64,000 nt of DNA. Source: Prescottella equi (GTDB lineage Bacteria > Actinomycetota > Actinomycetes > Mycobacteriales > Mycobacteriaceae). The stretch covers positions 62,001 through 126,000 of the forward strand of contig NZ_LWTX01000002.1 of NCBI RefSeq assembly GCF_002094305.1, given 5' to 3'. Made by a program: the position numbers and the translations under genes. Positions 19,004-28,161 of the stretch are shown in pieces. The notes under the pieces are model-generated. The model was not told the DNA's origin. It saw only the letters and a program-made list of their open reading frames with translations, and did no database searches. Numbering within the stretch: the stretch's first letter is position 1; every line of letters begins with the position of its first letter.

Positions 19004-20044
19004 ATGACGGCCAGCACCCCATCGAGTCGCCGCGAGGCCCCGGACCGCAACCTCGCTCTCGAGCTGGTACGCGTCACAGAGGCCGCCGCCATGGCTGCCG
19101 GCCGTTGGGTCGGACGGGGCGACAAGGAGGGCGGCGACGGTGCCGCCGTCGACGCCATGCGGCACATGGTGAGCTCGGTCTCGATGCAGGGCGTCGTCGT
19201 CATCGGTGAGGGCGAGAAGGACGAAGCCCCCATGCTGTACAACGGCGAAGAGGTCGGCAACGGCGACGGCCCGCTGTGCGACGTCGCGGTCGACCCCATC
19301 GACGGCACGACGCTGATGAGCAAGGGCGCCCCCGGCTCCATCGCGGTGCTCGCGGTCGCCGAGCGCGGCGCGATGTTCGACCCGTCCGCCGTGTTCTACA
19401 TGGACAAGATCGCCGTCGGCCCCGAGGCCGCCGACGTCATCGACCTGGCTGCCGGTGTCGCGGAGAACATCCGTCGCGTCGCGAAGGCCAAGAATCGCGC
19501 GGTGTCCGACACCACGGTCACGATCCTGGACCGTCCGCGGCACGCCGACATCATCCGCGAGATCCGCGAGACGGGCGCCCGCATCCGGCTGATCTCCGAC
19601 GGCGACGTCGCCGGCGCCATCGCGACGGCCCGCCCCGATTCGGGTGTCGACATGCTGCTGGGTATCGGCGGCACCCCCGAGGGCATCATCGCCGCGGCCG
19701 CACTGCGGTGCATGGGTGGAGCCCTGCAGGGCAAGCTCGCCCCGAAGGACGAAGCCGAGCGGCAGAAGGCCCTCGACGCCGGCCACGACCTGGACCGCGT
19801 CCTGCGCACCGAGGAGCTCGTCACCGGCGAGAACATCTTCTTCTGCGCCACGGGTGTCACCGACGGCGACCTGCTCAAGGGTGTGCGCTACTACGGCGGC
19901 GGCGCGACGACGCAGTCGATCGTCATGCGCAGCAAGTCCGGCACCGTCCGCATGATCGAGGCGTACCACCGCCTCGAGAAGCTGCACGAGTTCTCGTCGA
20001 TCAACTTCGACGGCGTCGACGGCGCACAGCCCCCGATGCCGTGA
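19004..20044 (+). CDS. glpX: Class II fructose-1,6-bisphosphatase
   Basis: The 346-aa GlpX has the metal-site motifs [20 protein letters not shown] and the DGDVAGAI segment, plus LGIGGTPEG. It hydrolyses fructose 1,6-bisphosphate to fructose 6-phosphate in gluconeogenesis; in mycolata it is often the only such enzyme. AGGAGG (18990-18995) sets the start. A strong hairpin follows, separating it from fumC. Confidence 0.96.
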   Translation: MTASTPSSRREAPDRNLALELVRVTEAAAMAAGRWVGRGDKEGGDGAAVDAMRHMVSSVSMQGVVVIGEGEKDEAPMLYNGEEVGNGDGPLCDVAVDPIDGTTLMSKGAPGSIAVLAVAERGAMFDPSAVFYMDKIAVGPEAADVIDLAAGVAENIRRVAKAKNRAVSDTTVTILDRPRHADIIREIRETGARIRLISDGDVAGAIATARPDSGVDMLLGIGGTPEGIIAAAALRCMGGALQGKLAPKDEAERQKALDAGHDLDRVLRTEELVTGENIFFCATGVTDGDLLKGVRYYGGGATTQSIVMRSKSGTVRMIEAYHRLEKLHEFSSINFDGVDGAQPPMP

Positions 20045-20062
20045 TGTAGGCGCTCCGCGCCT

Positions 20063-20102
20063 GTGCGCACTTTTGGTAGCTCCGACCACCGAAAGTGCGC
20101 AC
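20063..20102 (+). terminator. Terminator between glpX and fumC
   Basis: The stem has 11 perfect base pairs (GTGCGCACTTT and complement) extended by four more with one wobble, around a 10-nt loop. It lies 19 bp after the glpX stop. Confidence 0.75.
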
Positions 20103-20137
20103 GGGCGGCGCAGCCGCCCGGGTGGCAAGCTGGATGC

Positions 20138-21544
20138 ATGAGCGACAGCAGCGATCCGCAGTTCCGTATCGAACACGACACGATGGGCGAGGTCCGCGTC
20201 CCGGTCGACGCGCTGTGGCGCGCCCAGACGCAACGCGCCGTCGAGAACTTCCCGATCTCCGGCCGCGGCCTCGAGCGCGCCCAGATTCGCGCCATGGGGC
20301 TGCTGAAAGCCGCTTGCGCACAGGTCAACAAGGACCTCGGACTGCTCGATCCGGACAAGGCCGACGCAATCATCGCCGCCGCGAACGAGATCGCCGACGG
20401 CCGCCACGACGACCAGTTCCCGATCGACGTGTTCCAGACCGGATCCGGGACGAGTTCGAACATGAACGCCAACGAGGTGATCGCGAGTCTGGCGGCGAAG
20501 GCCGGTGTCACGGTTCACCCCAACGACGACGTGAACATGTCGCAGTCGTCGAACGACACGTTCCCGACGGCCACGCACGTCGCCGCGACGGAGGCCGCCG
20601 TCAAGGATCTGGTTCCCGCTCTCGACCACCTGCGGCTCGCCCTGTTCGACAAGGCGGCACAGTGGAAGACGGTGGTCAAGTCCGGGCGCACGCACCTGAT
20701 GGATGCCGTCCCGGTCACGCTCGGTCAGGAGTTCGGTGGCTACGCGCACCAGATCGAGGCCGGTATCGAACGGGTCCTCGCGACGCTCCCCCGCCTCGGC
20801 GAGCTGCCCATCGGCGGCACCGCGGTCGGAACGGGCCTCAACGCGCCGGACGGCTTCGGGCCCCGGGTCGTCACGGAGCTGGTCCGCACCACGGGATTGG
20901 ACGCACTCTCCCCCGCTCGCAACAGTTTCGAGGCGCAGGCCGTGCGCGACGGACTGGTGGAGGCGTCCGGTGCGCTGCGCACCGTCGCCGTCTCACTGAC
21001 GAAGATCGCCAACGACGTCCGGTGGATGGGCTCGGGCCCGCTGACCGGTCTCGGCGAGATCCGGTTGCCGGACCTGCAGCCCGGCAGTTCGATCATGCCC
21101 GGCAAGGTCAATCCTGTTCTGCCCGAGGCGGTCACACAGGTCGCAGCGCAGGTGGTCGGCAACGACGCCGCTGTCGCGTGGGGCGGCGCGGCCGGCGCGT
21201 TCGAGCTGAACGTGTACATCCCGGTGATGGCGCGCAACCTGCTGGAGTCGTTCCGTCTGCTCGCCAACGTCTCCCGACTGTTCGCCGATCGCTGCATCAC
21301 CGGCCTCGAAGCGAACGAGGAGCACCTGCGCACGCTCGCCGAGTCGTCGCCGTCGATCGTCACCCCGCTCAACTCCGCGATCGGCTACGAGGAGGCCGCC
21401 GCGGTCGCGAAACAGGCACTGAAGGAGAAGAAGACGATTCGGCAGACCGTGATCGATCGCGGACTGATCGGCGACGGACTCACCGAGGCCGAACTCGACC
21501 GTCGCCTGGACGTTCTCGCCATGACCAGGGCGGACGACGAGTAG
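20138..21544 (+). CDS. fumC: Class II fumarate hydratase
   Basis: The 468-aa enzyme of the fumarase/aspartase superfamily interconverts fumarate and malate in the TCA cycle. Visible motifs are [34 protein letters not shown], and the signature [11 protein letters not shown]. The start at 20138 is chosen because upstream in-frame sequence runs through the terminator hairpin. The glpX-fumC order is the one recalled in M. tuberculosis. Confidence 0.96.
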   Translation: MSDSSDPQFRIEHDTMGEVRVPVDALWRAQTQRAVENFPISGRGLERAQIRAMGLLKAACAQVNKDLGLLDPDKADAIIAAANEIADGRHDDQFPIDVFQTGSGTSSNMNANEVIASLAAKAGVTVHPNDDVNMSQSSNDTFPTATHVAATEAAVKDLVPALDHLRLALFDKAAQWKTVVKSGRTHLMDAVPVTLGQEFGGYAHQIEAGIERVLATLPRLGELPIGGTAVGTGLNAPDGFGPRVVTELVRTTGLDALSPARNSFEAQAVRDGLVEASGALRTVAVSLTKIANDVRWMGSGPLTGLGEIRLPDLQPGSSIMPGKVNPVLPEAVTQVAAQVVGNDAAVAWGGAAGAFELNVYIPVMARNLLESFRLLANVSRLFADRCITGLEANEEHLRTLAESSPSIVTPLNSAIGYEEAAAVAKQALKEKKTIRQTVIDRGLIGDGLTEAELDRRLDVLAMTRADDE

Positions 21545-21572
21545 CCCCACGACGATTCACCAGGAGTGCACC

Positions 21573-21995
21573 GTGGAAAACCGACCGGACGCAGCAGTAC
21601 AGGTAGTCGAGGACTTCTTCGCGGCCCTCACCGACATGGACGTCGACCGCGCGGTCGAGTACCTCACCCCGGACATCGTGTGGCAGAACACGACACTCCC
21701 GACATTGCGCGGACAGTCCGCGGTCCGGCGGGCACTCGCTTTCGCGAACAAGCCGACTCGGCGTTTCGAGGCGGTGATGCAGAACATCGCGAGCGACGGC
21801 GACGCTGTCCTCACCGAACGTATCGACACGCTGTTCGTCGGCCCGCTGCGCTCGACGTTCTGGGTGTGCGGAACCTTCGAGTTGCGCGACGGCCGGATCG
21901 CGGTCTGGCGGGACCGCTTCAGCTGGGGCAACGTGGCTGTGGGCACCGTCACCGCGACGGCCCGCGCACTCCGGGGTGGTGACCGACGCGGGTAG
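21573..21995 (+). CDS. Limonene-1,2-epoxide hydrolase-like protein
   Basis: The 140-aa product adopts the small alpha+beta NTF2/LEH fold. The catalytic pattern of limonene epoxide hydrolase is recognisable: Arg and Asp in LTERIDTLF and a second Asp in AVWRDRFSW. Similar mycobacterial enzymes hydrolyse bulky epoxides, including sterol-type ones. The GTG start follows CAGGAG. It is co-directional with fumC (28-bp gap) and with the following CMD gene, and it faces a KstD-type dehydrogenase, hinting at lipid or steroid catabolism. Confidence 0.8.
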   Translation: MENRPDAAVQVVEDFFAALTDMDVDRAVEYLTPDIVWQNTTLPTLRGQSAVRRALAFANKPTRRFEAVMQNIASDGDAVLTERIDTLFVGPLRSTFWVCGTFELRDGRIAVWRDRFSWGNVAVGTVTATARALRGGDRRG

Positions 21996-22059
21996 GCTCC
22001 CTGACCGTGCGGTACCGGCGATACGTGCCGCGAGATCCTCACACAGGAAGCCGACGGCG

Positions 22060-22470
22060 ATGACCGAACAGCAGAACTCCTCCCCCGCATTCGAGGCCGG
22101 CCTCGATATCCGCACCGAGGTGATGGGCGCCGACTTCGTCGAGAGGGCTTTCGAGCGCACACGCGGCACCGATTCCGAGGACATTCAGGAGTTCATCACC
22201 GAACACGTCTGGGGATCGGTGTGGACCCGCCCCGGATTGGACCGCCGCAGCCGCAGCCTGATCAACCTCGGCATGCTCATCGCGCTGCGCGCCGAGAACG
22301 AACTACGCGGCCACGTCCGGGGTGCCCTCCGGAACGGGCTCACCCGCACCGAGATCGTCGAGACCGTGATCCATGCGAGCGCCTACTGCGGCGCTCCCGC
22401 CGGGCTCGCCGCGATGCGCGTCGTGCAGGAGGTTCTCGAAGCCGAGTTGGGTCCGCTCAGCGAGGACTGA
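22060..22470 (+). CDS. Carboxymuconolactone decarboxylase-family protein
   Basis: The 136-aa all-helical protein shows the CMD/PcaC pattern: VWTRPGLDRRSRSLINLGMLIALRAENELRGHVRGAL then EIVETVIHASAYCGAPAGLAA. It has one Cys in the active region and no CXXC, so it resembles PcaC-type decarboxylases rather than AhpD peroxidases. The substrate is unknown. Its 3' end overlaps the convergent kstD-like gene by 14 bp. Confidence 0.85.
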   Translation: MTEQQNSSPAFEAGLDIRTEVMGADFVERAFERTRGTDSEDIQEFITEHVWGSVWTRPGLDRRSRSLINLGMLIALRAENELRGHVRGALRNGLTRTEIVETVIHASAYCGAPAGLAAMRVVQEVLEAELGPLSED

Positions 22471-24160
22471 GCGGACGCCCCGCCTTGGCGGCGATGTCCA
22501 GTGCCGCAAGATAACCGAACACCAGCGCCGGCCCGATGGTGGCGCCGGGCCCGGCGTAGGTGTGACCCATCACGGGGGCGCTGGTGTTGCCCGCCGCGTA
22601 CAGCCCCTCGATCACCGAACCGTCCTCGCGCAGCGCCCGCCCGTCCACGTCGGTGACTATCCCGCCCTTCGTCCCGAGATCGCCGGGCACCATCTGCGCG
22701 GCGTAGAACGGCGCCTTGGTGAGTTCCCCGAGGCTCGGGTTGGGCTTGTTCGTGATGTCGCCGTAGTAGTGGTCGTAGCGGCTCTCACCGCGATGGAAGT
22801 CCTCGTCGGTTCCGCTGCGCGCGAAGCCGTTGAACCGCTCCACGGTCGCCGCGAGCGCGTCGGCGGGGACGCCGATCTTGCCGGCGAGTTCCTCGATGCT
22901 CGACGCCTTCACGATCGCGCCGCTCTCGAGCCACTTCCGCGGCAGCGGGCTGCGCGCGGTGACGCCCGCGAAGAGGTAGCGGTCCCGGTAGGTCTGGTCG
23001 AATATCAGCCATGCCGGAAGGTTTTCGCCGGGACCTTCGCCCTGACCGAACTCGCCGCCGTACATGCGGTGCGTCGCCTCCACGTACGGGAGCGACTCGT
23101 TCATGAACCGCTCGCCCCGGTCGTTGACCATGATGCTGCGCGGCAGCGACCGTTCGGCGAGCGCGAACCACGGCCCCTTGGGCAGCGGGATGGACGGCGC
23201 CCACCACGCGTCGTCCATGAAATCGATTGCGGCACCGACCTTCAGTCCCGCGTTTATGCCGTCCCCGGTGTTGCTCGGGGCACCGATCGTCCATTCCGAA
23301 CCGATCGGCGCACGTTGGTACTTCTTTCGCATCTCGTCGTTGGCGTCGAAACCACCGCACGCGAGGACGACGCCGTACTCCACCCTGAGTGTGCTTTTGC
23401 CGCTCCCGGTTTCGACGACGACCCCGGTCACGCGCCCGTCCTCGACGAGGAGGTCGACCAGGCCGGTGTTCAGCCGCACCGGGACCCCGGCCCCGCGCAC
23501 ACCGAGCATGAGTTCGGCCATGAGGGCTCCACCCATCCCGATGAGCTTCTGCCGCCGCGCTTTCGCGACGAACGTCCGCATCCCGACCCTGATCATCCGG
23601 ACCGGTCCGCGCCAGTGCCGCAGTCCGGTACTGAGCCAGCGATAGTCGGACTGCTTGACCACGACGTTGAGCGGAGCCTTGCTGTACGGCGGGTGCAGCG
23701 TGGCGAGGTCGTCACCCAGCGCCCGCGCGTCGAACGGTTTGGGCTCGCACGAGCGCCCCGTCGACAGTCCGCCGGGCGCCTCCGGGTAGTAGTCGGAGTA
23801 GTTCTTCACCCACTCGAGCTTCAGCGGCGAGTGGTCGACGAGGAACTGCAGCGCCTCGGGACCGCGGTCGATGTAGGTGTCGATACGGGCCGGGTCGACG
23901 CCGGGACCGATGATGCTGTGCAGGTAGCGGCGGGCCGCCTCGACGTCGTCGGCGGGGGCTTCACGCTTCAACACCGAGTTGCCGGGGATCCAGACGCCAC
24001 CACCGGACCGAGACGTGGAACCGCCCCAGTACCGGGACTTCTCGACGATGACCACCTTCAGCCCCTGGTGCGCAGCCGTGATCGCGGCGGCCATACCGGC
24101 GCCTCCGGCACCCACCACCACGACGTCGAACTGCTCGTCCTGACCCGTGTTCTGCTCCAT
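22457..24160 (-). CDS. kstD: 3-ketosteroid delta-1-dehydrogenase-like flavoprotein
   Basis: The 567-aa protein has an N-terminal FAD Rossmann motif (VVVGAGGAGMAAAITA ... VIVEK), the fumarate-reductase-like fold, SGGGVWIPGNSVL, and the C-terminal THYAGPG-like stretch (HTYAGPGATIGPALVFG) with the Tyr and Gly typical of KstD active sites. KstD introduces the C1-C2 double bond in the steroid A ring. The start at 24160 (MEQNTG) was preferred over an upstream ATG because the latter would put the KstR-like operator (24203-24216) inside the gene. Several KstD paralogues exist in rhodococci; the exact substrate is not determinable here. Confidence 0.82.
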   Translation of the reverse strand: MEQNTGQDEQFDVVVVGAGGAGMAAAITAAHQGLKVVIVEKSRYWGGSTSRSGGGVWIPGNSVLKREAPADDVEAARRYLHSIIGPGVDPARIDTYIDRGPEALQFLVDHSPLKLEWVKNYSDYYPEAPGGLSTGRSCEPKPFDARALGDDLATLHPPYSKAPLNVVVKQSDYRWLSTGLRHWRGPVRMIRVGMRTFVAKARRQKLIGMGGALMAELMLGVRGAGVPVRLNTGLVDLLVEDGRVTGVVVETGSGKSTLRVEYGVVLACGGFDANDEMRKKYQRAPIGSEWTIGAPSNTGDGINAGLKVGAAIDFMDDAWWAPSIPLPKGPWFALAERSLPRSIMVNDRGERFMNESLPYVEATHRMYGGEFGQGEGPGENLPAWLIFDQTYRDRYLFAGVTARSPLPRKWLESGAIVKASSIEELAGKIGVPADALAATVERFNGFARSGTDEDFHRGESRYDHYYGDITNKPNPSLGELTKAPFYAAQMVPGDLGTKGGIVTDVDGRALREDGSVIEGLYAAGNTSAPVMGHTYAGPGATIGPALVFGYLAALDIAAKAGRPLSPR

Positions 24161-24202
24161 GACCACCCCTCGGTACGCGACGACGAACCACTGCGGCAAA
24201 TC

Positions 24203-24216
24203 TAGAACACGTTTCA
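24203..24216. promoter_or_regulatory. KstR-like operator upstream of kstD
   Basis: TAGAACACGTTTCA matches the TnnAACnnGTTnnA consensus known for the steroid-catabolism repressor KstR at every defined position. It lies 43 bp upstream of the kstD ATG. A second short palindrome, TTCAATATTGAA, begins at 24213. Confidence 0.75.
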
Positions 24217-24464
24217 ATATTGAACAACGATTTGAGGGTGGAACCGGCCGCACGCTGGCGCGACCCGGCTGGGCGATCCGGTTCGTGGGGTGAAATCATG
24301 GATGAAATGCCCGTTGTCGTCCGGTTTCGGTTTCTCCCGTGACCACTGTGGCGGCTAGCGTCTGAGTCGCTGCTTCTCCTCTGTCGAAGCAGCAGCGGCA
24401 CTCGCCCACCCCCCGACGCGGGCGAGCGCTGCACCGCCGGGCGGTGGGTGCGGTCACGCCGGCC
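24217..24464. other. Intergenic region without recognised gene
   Basis: Between the kstD promoter and the phoH2 terminator I see no coding frame with a convincing ribosome site or codon pattern. It contains the second half of the AT-rich palindrome next to the KstR-like site, then GC-rich sequence without obvious structure. Confidence 0.5.
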
Positions 24465-24513
24465 GCAGCCACCGTCCGGCCACCTCCCCCCTCGGAGGCC
24501 GTCCGGTGGCTGC
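24465..24513 (-). terminator. Terminator downstream of phoH2
   Basis: A 10-bp outer stem (GCAGCCACCG and its complement) has more interrupted pairing inside. It begins 25 bp beyond the phoH2 stop codon. Confidence 0.6.
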
Positions 24514-24537
24514 GAATGCCCACCCCCGGTGGACTAC

Positions 24538-25845
24538 TCAGGCGGGACCGAACTCCTCGAGCATCTCCGTCACCAGCGCGGCGATGGGCGAACGCTCACT
24601 GCGAGTGAGAGTCACATGCGCGAACAGCGGGTGCCCCTTGAGCTTCTCGATAACCGCGGCGACGCCGTCGTGCCGCCCGACCCGCAGGTTGTCCCGCTGC
24701 GCGACGTCGTGGGTGAGCACGACCCGCGATCCGGTGCCGAGCCGGGAGAGCACGGTGAGCAGAACGTTGCGCTCGAGGGACTGCGCCTCGTCCACGATCA
24801 CGAAGGAGTCGTGTAGTGAGCGGCCACGAATGTGCGTGAGGGGCAGCACTTCCAGCATTCCGCGGCTGAGCACTTCCTCCATCACCTCGGGGCTGGCGAG
24901 GCCGTCGAGGGTGTCGAAGACGGCCTGCGCCCACGGGCCCATCTTCTCGCTCTCGCTGCCCGGCAGGTAGCCCAGTTCCTGACCCCCCACCGCGTACAGC
25001 GGACGGAAGACGACGATCTTGCGGTGGCTGCGCCGCTCCAGCACAGCCTCGAGTCCGGCCGTGAGCGCCAGCGCGGACTTACCGGTGCCCGCCTTGCCGC
25101 CGAGCGAGACGATCCCGATGCTCTCGTCGAGCAGCAGATCCAGCGCCACCCGCTGCTCCGCGGATCGGCCGTGCAGCCCGAATGCCTCCCGCTCACCACG
25201 AACCAACTGCACGCGCTTGTCCGGCGTGACGCGCCCCAGCGCACTGGACCGGCCACCGAGGAGCCGAATACCCGTGTGGCAGGGCAGTTCCCGCGCCTCG
25301 TCCAGGTCGACGACGCCCTCGGAGAACAACTGGTCGATGAACTCGGAGCTGACATCGATCTCCGTCATCCCGGTCCAGCCGGACGGGACCACGTCGTGTG
25401 CACGGAACTCGTCGGCCGGCAGACCCACCGCGCCGGCCTTGACCCGGAGCGGGATGTCCTTGCTGACCAGCACGACGTCCTTGCCTTCGGCAGCAAGGTT
25501 CAGAGCACAGGCCAGAATCCTGGAATCGTTGCTGTCCGTGCGGAATCCGACTGGGAGCACGGAAGGGTCCGTGTGGTTGAGTTCCACCTGGAGTGTGCCG
25601 TTCTCGGTGCCGATCGGCACCGGGCGGTCGAGACGACCGAACTCGAGACGGAGGTCGTCGAGCATCCGCAGCGCTTCGCGGGCGAACCATCCCAGCTCGT
25701 GATGGTGGCGCTTGTCCTCGAGTTCGCTGATCACGATCAGTGGCAGCACCACTTCGTGTTCGGCGAATCTACTGACGGCCCACGGGTCCGAGAGCAGGAC
25801 CGAGGTGTCGAGGACGTAGGTGCGGACGGAGCTGATTGCGGTCAC
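24538..25845 (-). CDS. phoH2: PhoH2: PIN-domain RNase fused to PhoH helicase/ATPase
   Basis: The 435-aa product has an N-terminal PIN domain (residues about 8-140: [12 protein letters not shown], the acidic [18 protein letters not shown] and SKDIPLR) followed by a PhoH ATPase with Walker [13 protein letters not shown] and Walker [13 protein letters not shown]. Mycobacterial PhoH2 is a sequence-specific RNA helicase/RNase paired with the small protein PhoAT. The GTG start at 25845 has a GAGGAG site and shares GTGA with the stop of the small frame upstream. Confidence 0.93.
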   Translation of the reverse strand: MTAISSVRTYVLDTSVLLSDPWAVSRFAEHEVVLPLIVISELEDKRHHHELGWFAREALRMLDDLRLEFGRLDRPVPIGTENGTLQVELNHTDPSVLPVGFRTDSNDSRILACALNLAAEGKDVVLVSKDIPLRVKAGAVGLPADEFRAHDVVPSGWTGMTEIDVSSEFIDQLFSEGVVDLDEARELPCHTGIRLLGGRSSALGRVTPDKRVQLVRGEREAFGLHGRSAEQRVALDLLLDESIGIVSLGGKAGTGKSALALTAGLEAVLERRSHRKIVVFRPLYAVGGQELGYLPGSESEKMGPWAQAVFDTLDGLASPEVMEEVLSRGMLEVLPLTHIRGRSLHDSFVIVDEAQSLERNVLLTVLSRLGTGSRVVLTHDVAQRDNLRVGRHDGVAAVIEKLKGHPLFAHVTLTRSERSPIAALVTEMLEEFGPA

Positions 25846-25952
25846 GTGAGGCTCCTCGTTCGTTCGCGTGGCACCCGCGCAAACCTGTTCGCTGGACCGG
25901 TCCGGGCCCGAGTGTCAGATGACACGAGGGCCGGGTGCCGGCCCCCTCGCAC
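25842..25952 (-). CDS. Small Arg-rich protein overlapping phoH2, candidate PhoAT
   Basis: A 36-aa frame starts at GTG 25952 and ends at a TGA that overlaps the phoH2 GTG start in the four bases GTGA. An in-frame stop lies 15 bp upstream of the GTG, so it cannot be much longer. The peptide is strongly basic (about nine Arg, few acidic residues; it ends in RERTRSLT). Position, overlap and partner match the mycobacterial phoAT-phoH2 toxin-antitoxin-like pair as I recall it, but the ribosome site is weak and I cannot compare the sequences. A 17-aa frame (25915-25968) with the better site GGGAGGT lies just ahead and could be a leader. Confidence 0.4.
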   Translation of the reverse strand: MRGGRHPALVSSDTRARTGPANRFARVPRERTRSLT

Positions 25953-26142
25953 TGAATGTTCCAGTCACGATCAGGACCTCCCGTACAGACAACTTCGCCT
26001 GCTGTCTGTTACGCGCGACGCTACGCCCCCGGACCGATCGCCCAGTGCACGCGTCCGGCGTGTCGAGTGAAGTCGACGTGAACGGCAGCTCACGTGAAGA
26101 TCCACCCGCCCCGGCCCGGTGCCGGTCCGCCACACTGGATCG

Positions 26143-26757
26143 ATGATCGCCTTCCGCCCCGTCGCCCCGGACGGACTGATCGAACTGGTCGCTACTCGCG
26201 CCGCCTCCGCACCGGATGTCCGGGTGGTCGCGATCTCCGGCGCGGACGCGGCCGATCCGGTGGAGTTCGCCGAGCGGGTGGCCGCACGCCTGCGTCTTTC
26301 CGGGCGTCCCGCAGCGGTGGTGTCCTTGCACGACTACGTCCGGCCGGCATCGCTCCGGTTCGAGCACGGCCATCGCGACGACTACAGCTATCGCCACGGA
26401 TGGTTCGACTATCCCGCGCTGCTGCGGGAGGTCGTGACGGCGCTCCGTGAGCGGCGGCAGTGGCTGCCCCGGCTGTGGGACGAGGCCGCCGACCGTTCGG
26501 CGCGGGCATCCGTCGTCGAGGCCGGCCCCGGCCAGGTGCTCCTGATCGCCGGCCCGATGCTGCACGGACGCGGCCTCGATCCCGATGTGGTCGTGCAACT
26601 GACGCTCTCCCGCGGCGCCCTCGAGCGCCGCACCCGGCCCGAGAATCTGTGGACGATCGATCCACTGCTCGCACACGACGCCGCGATCGACGCCCCGGCG
26701 GACATCGTGGTGCGCTACGACCACCCCGACCGCCCGGCGATATCGGCCGGGCCGTGA
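26143..26757 (+). CDS. Uridine kinase-like protein lacking a normal P-loop
   Basis: The 204-aa product resembles the uridine kinase/phosphoribulokinase fold of actinobacteria: SLHDYVRPASLRFEHGHRDDYSYRHGWFDYPALLREV matches the family's DxxHxxR and WFDYDAL region, and QVLLIAGPML matches the later beta strand. At the place of the Walker A loop it reads ISGADAADPVEFA, without Gly-Lys-Ser/Thr. ATP-dependent kinase activity is therefore doubtful. No good ribosome site is visible before the ATG. Confidence 0.65.
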   Translation: MIAFRPVAPDGLIELVATRAASAPDVRVVAISGADAADPVEFAERVAARLRLSGRPAAVVSLHDYVRPASLRFEHGHRDDYSYRHGWFDYPALLREVVTALRERRQWLPRLWDEAADRSARASVVEAGPGQVLLIAGPMLHGRGLDPDVVVQLTLSRGALERRTRPENLWTIDPLLAHDAAIDAPADIVVRYDHPDRPAISAGP

Positions 26758-26762
26758 ACACG

Positions 26763-26798
26763 ACGACGGCCCGCACCCCATCGGGCACGGGCCGTCGT
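26763..26798. terminator. Bidirectional terminator before glyA 3' end
   Basis: An 11-bp stem (ACGACGGCCCG and complement) with a 14-nt loop lies between the convergent kinase-like gene and glyA. Confidence 0.7.
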
Positions 26799-26808
26799 GG
26801 ACCGAGTA

Positions 26809-28119
26809 TCAGGCCTTGGGCAGCAGGCCCCAGTTCTCGAGGCCGTCGTACAGCGGGAAGTCCTGCGCCAGCTTGGAGACGCGGGCACGCAGCGCCGGGA
26901 CGTCCGCGTCGGCGCCCTTGGCCAGCGCGGTCGCGATGATGTCGGCGACCTCCGTGAACTCGGCATCGCCGAAGCCACGGGTGGCCAGGGCCGGGGTGCC
27001 GATGCGCAGGCCCGACGGGTTCATCGGCGGGCGCGGGTCGAACGGCACGGCGTTGCGGTTGACGGTGATGCCGATCTCGTGGAGCAGATCCTCACCCTGC
27101 TGGCCGTCGAGCTGCGAGTGACGCAGGTCGACCAGCACCAGGTGGACGTCGGTGCCACCGGTGAGCACCGAGATTCCGTTGCCGGCGACGTCGGCGCCAC
27201 CGAGACGCTCGGCGAGGATCTTCGAACCGGCCAGGGTGCGCTCCTGACGGGCCTTGAACTCCGGGGTGCCGGCGATCTTCATCGCGACGGCCTTCGCGGC
27301 GATCGCGTGCATGAGCGGGCCGCCCTGCTGGCCGGGGAACACCGAGGAGTTGAGCTTCTTCGCCCACTCCTTCTTCGCCAGGATCATGCCGGAGCGGGGG
27401 CCACCGAGGGTCTTGTGGACGGTGGTGGAGACGACGTCCGCATGCGGGACCGGCGACGGGTGCAGACCCGCGGCGACCAGACCGGCGAAGTGCGCCATGT
27501 CGACCCACAGCTTGGCGCCGATCTCGTCGGCGATCGAGCGGAACGCAGCGAAGTCGAGGTGACGCGGGTACGCGGACCAGCCGGCGATCAGGACCTGCGG
27601 CTTCTCCCGCAGCGCGGTCTCGCGGACCTGGTCCATGTCGACGACGTGGGTGTCCTCACGGACGCCGTAGGACGCGACCTCGTACAGCTTGCCGGAGAAG
27701 TTCAGCTTCATGCCGTGGGTGAGGTGACCGCCGTGCGCGAGGTCCATGCCCATCAGCTTCTCGCCCGGGTTCATCAGCGCCATCAGCACCGCGGCGTTGG
27801 CCTGCGCGCCGGCATGCGGCTGGACGTTCGCGAACTCCGCGCCGAAGACCTCCTTGGCACGACCCCGCGCCAGGTCCTCGACGACGTCGACGAACTCGCA
27901 GCCGCCGTAGTACCGGCGGCCCGGGTAGCCCTCGGCGTACTTGTTGGTGAGCACGCTGCCCTGGGCCTCGAGGACGGCGCGGGGAACGAAGTTCTCCGAC
28001 GCGATCATCTCGAGGGTGTCACGCTGACGCGACAACTCACCCGCCATCGCGGTGGCGACCTCGGGGTCCAGTTCGGCGAGGGACGCGGTGTTCACGTCGG
28101 TGGCAGGCACAGCAGTCAT
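26809..28119 (-). CDS. glyA: Serine hydroxymethyltransferase
   Basis: The 436-aa PLP enzyme makes glycine and methylene-tetrahydrofolate from serine. Visible are MIASENFVP, the [15 protein letters not shown] motif, HGGHLTHG, and the PLP lysine in [16 protein letters not shown]. The frame ends in the usual C-terminal region (QDFPLYDGL). It is preceded by a 42-bp gap after the DUF885 gene on the same strand; the spacing could hold its own promoter. Confidence 0.97.
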   Translation of the reverse strand: MTAVPATDVNTASLAELDPEVATAMAGELSRQRDTLEMIASENFVPRAVLEAQGSVLTNKYAEGYPGRRYYGGCEFVDVVEDLARGRAKEVFGAEFANVQPHAGAQANAAVLMALMNPGEKLMGMDLAHGGHLTHGMKLNFSGKLYEVASYGVREDTHVVDMDQVRETALREKPQVLIAGWSAYPRHLDFAAFRSIADEIGAKLWVDMAHFAGLVAAGLHPSPVPHADVVSTTVHKTLGGPRSGMILAKKEWAKKLNSSVFPGQQGGPLMHAIAAKAVAMKIAGTPEFKARQERTLAGSKILAERLGGADVAGNGISVLTGGTDVHLVLVDLRHSQLDGQQGEDLLHEIGITVNRNAVPFDPRPPMNPSGLRIGTPALATRGFGDAEFTEVADIIATALAKGADADVPALRARVSKLAQDFPLYDGLENWGLLPKA

Positions 28120-28161
28120 CAGCGAATCTCCAGGCTGGATTGCGGAAGTATCCCCTCCAGT

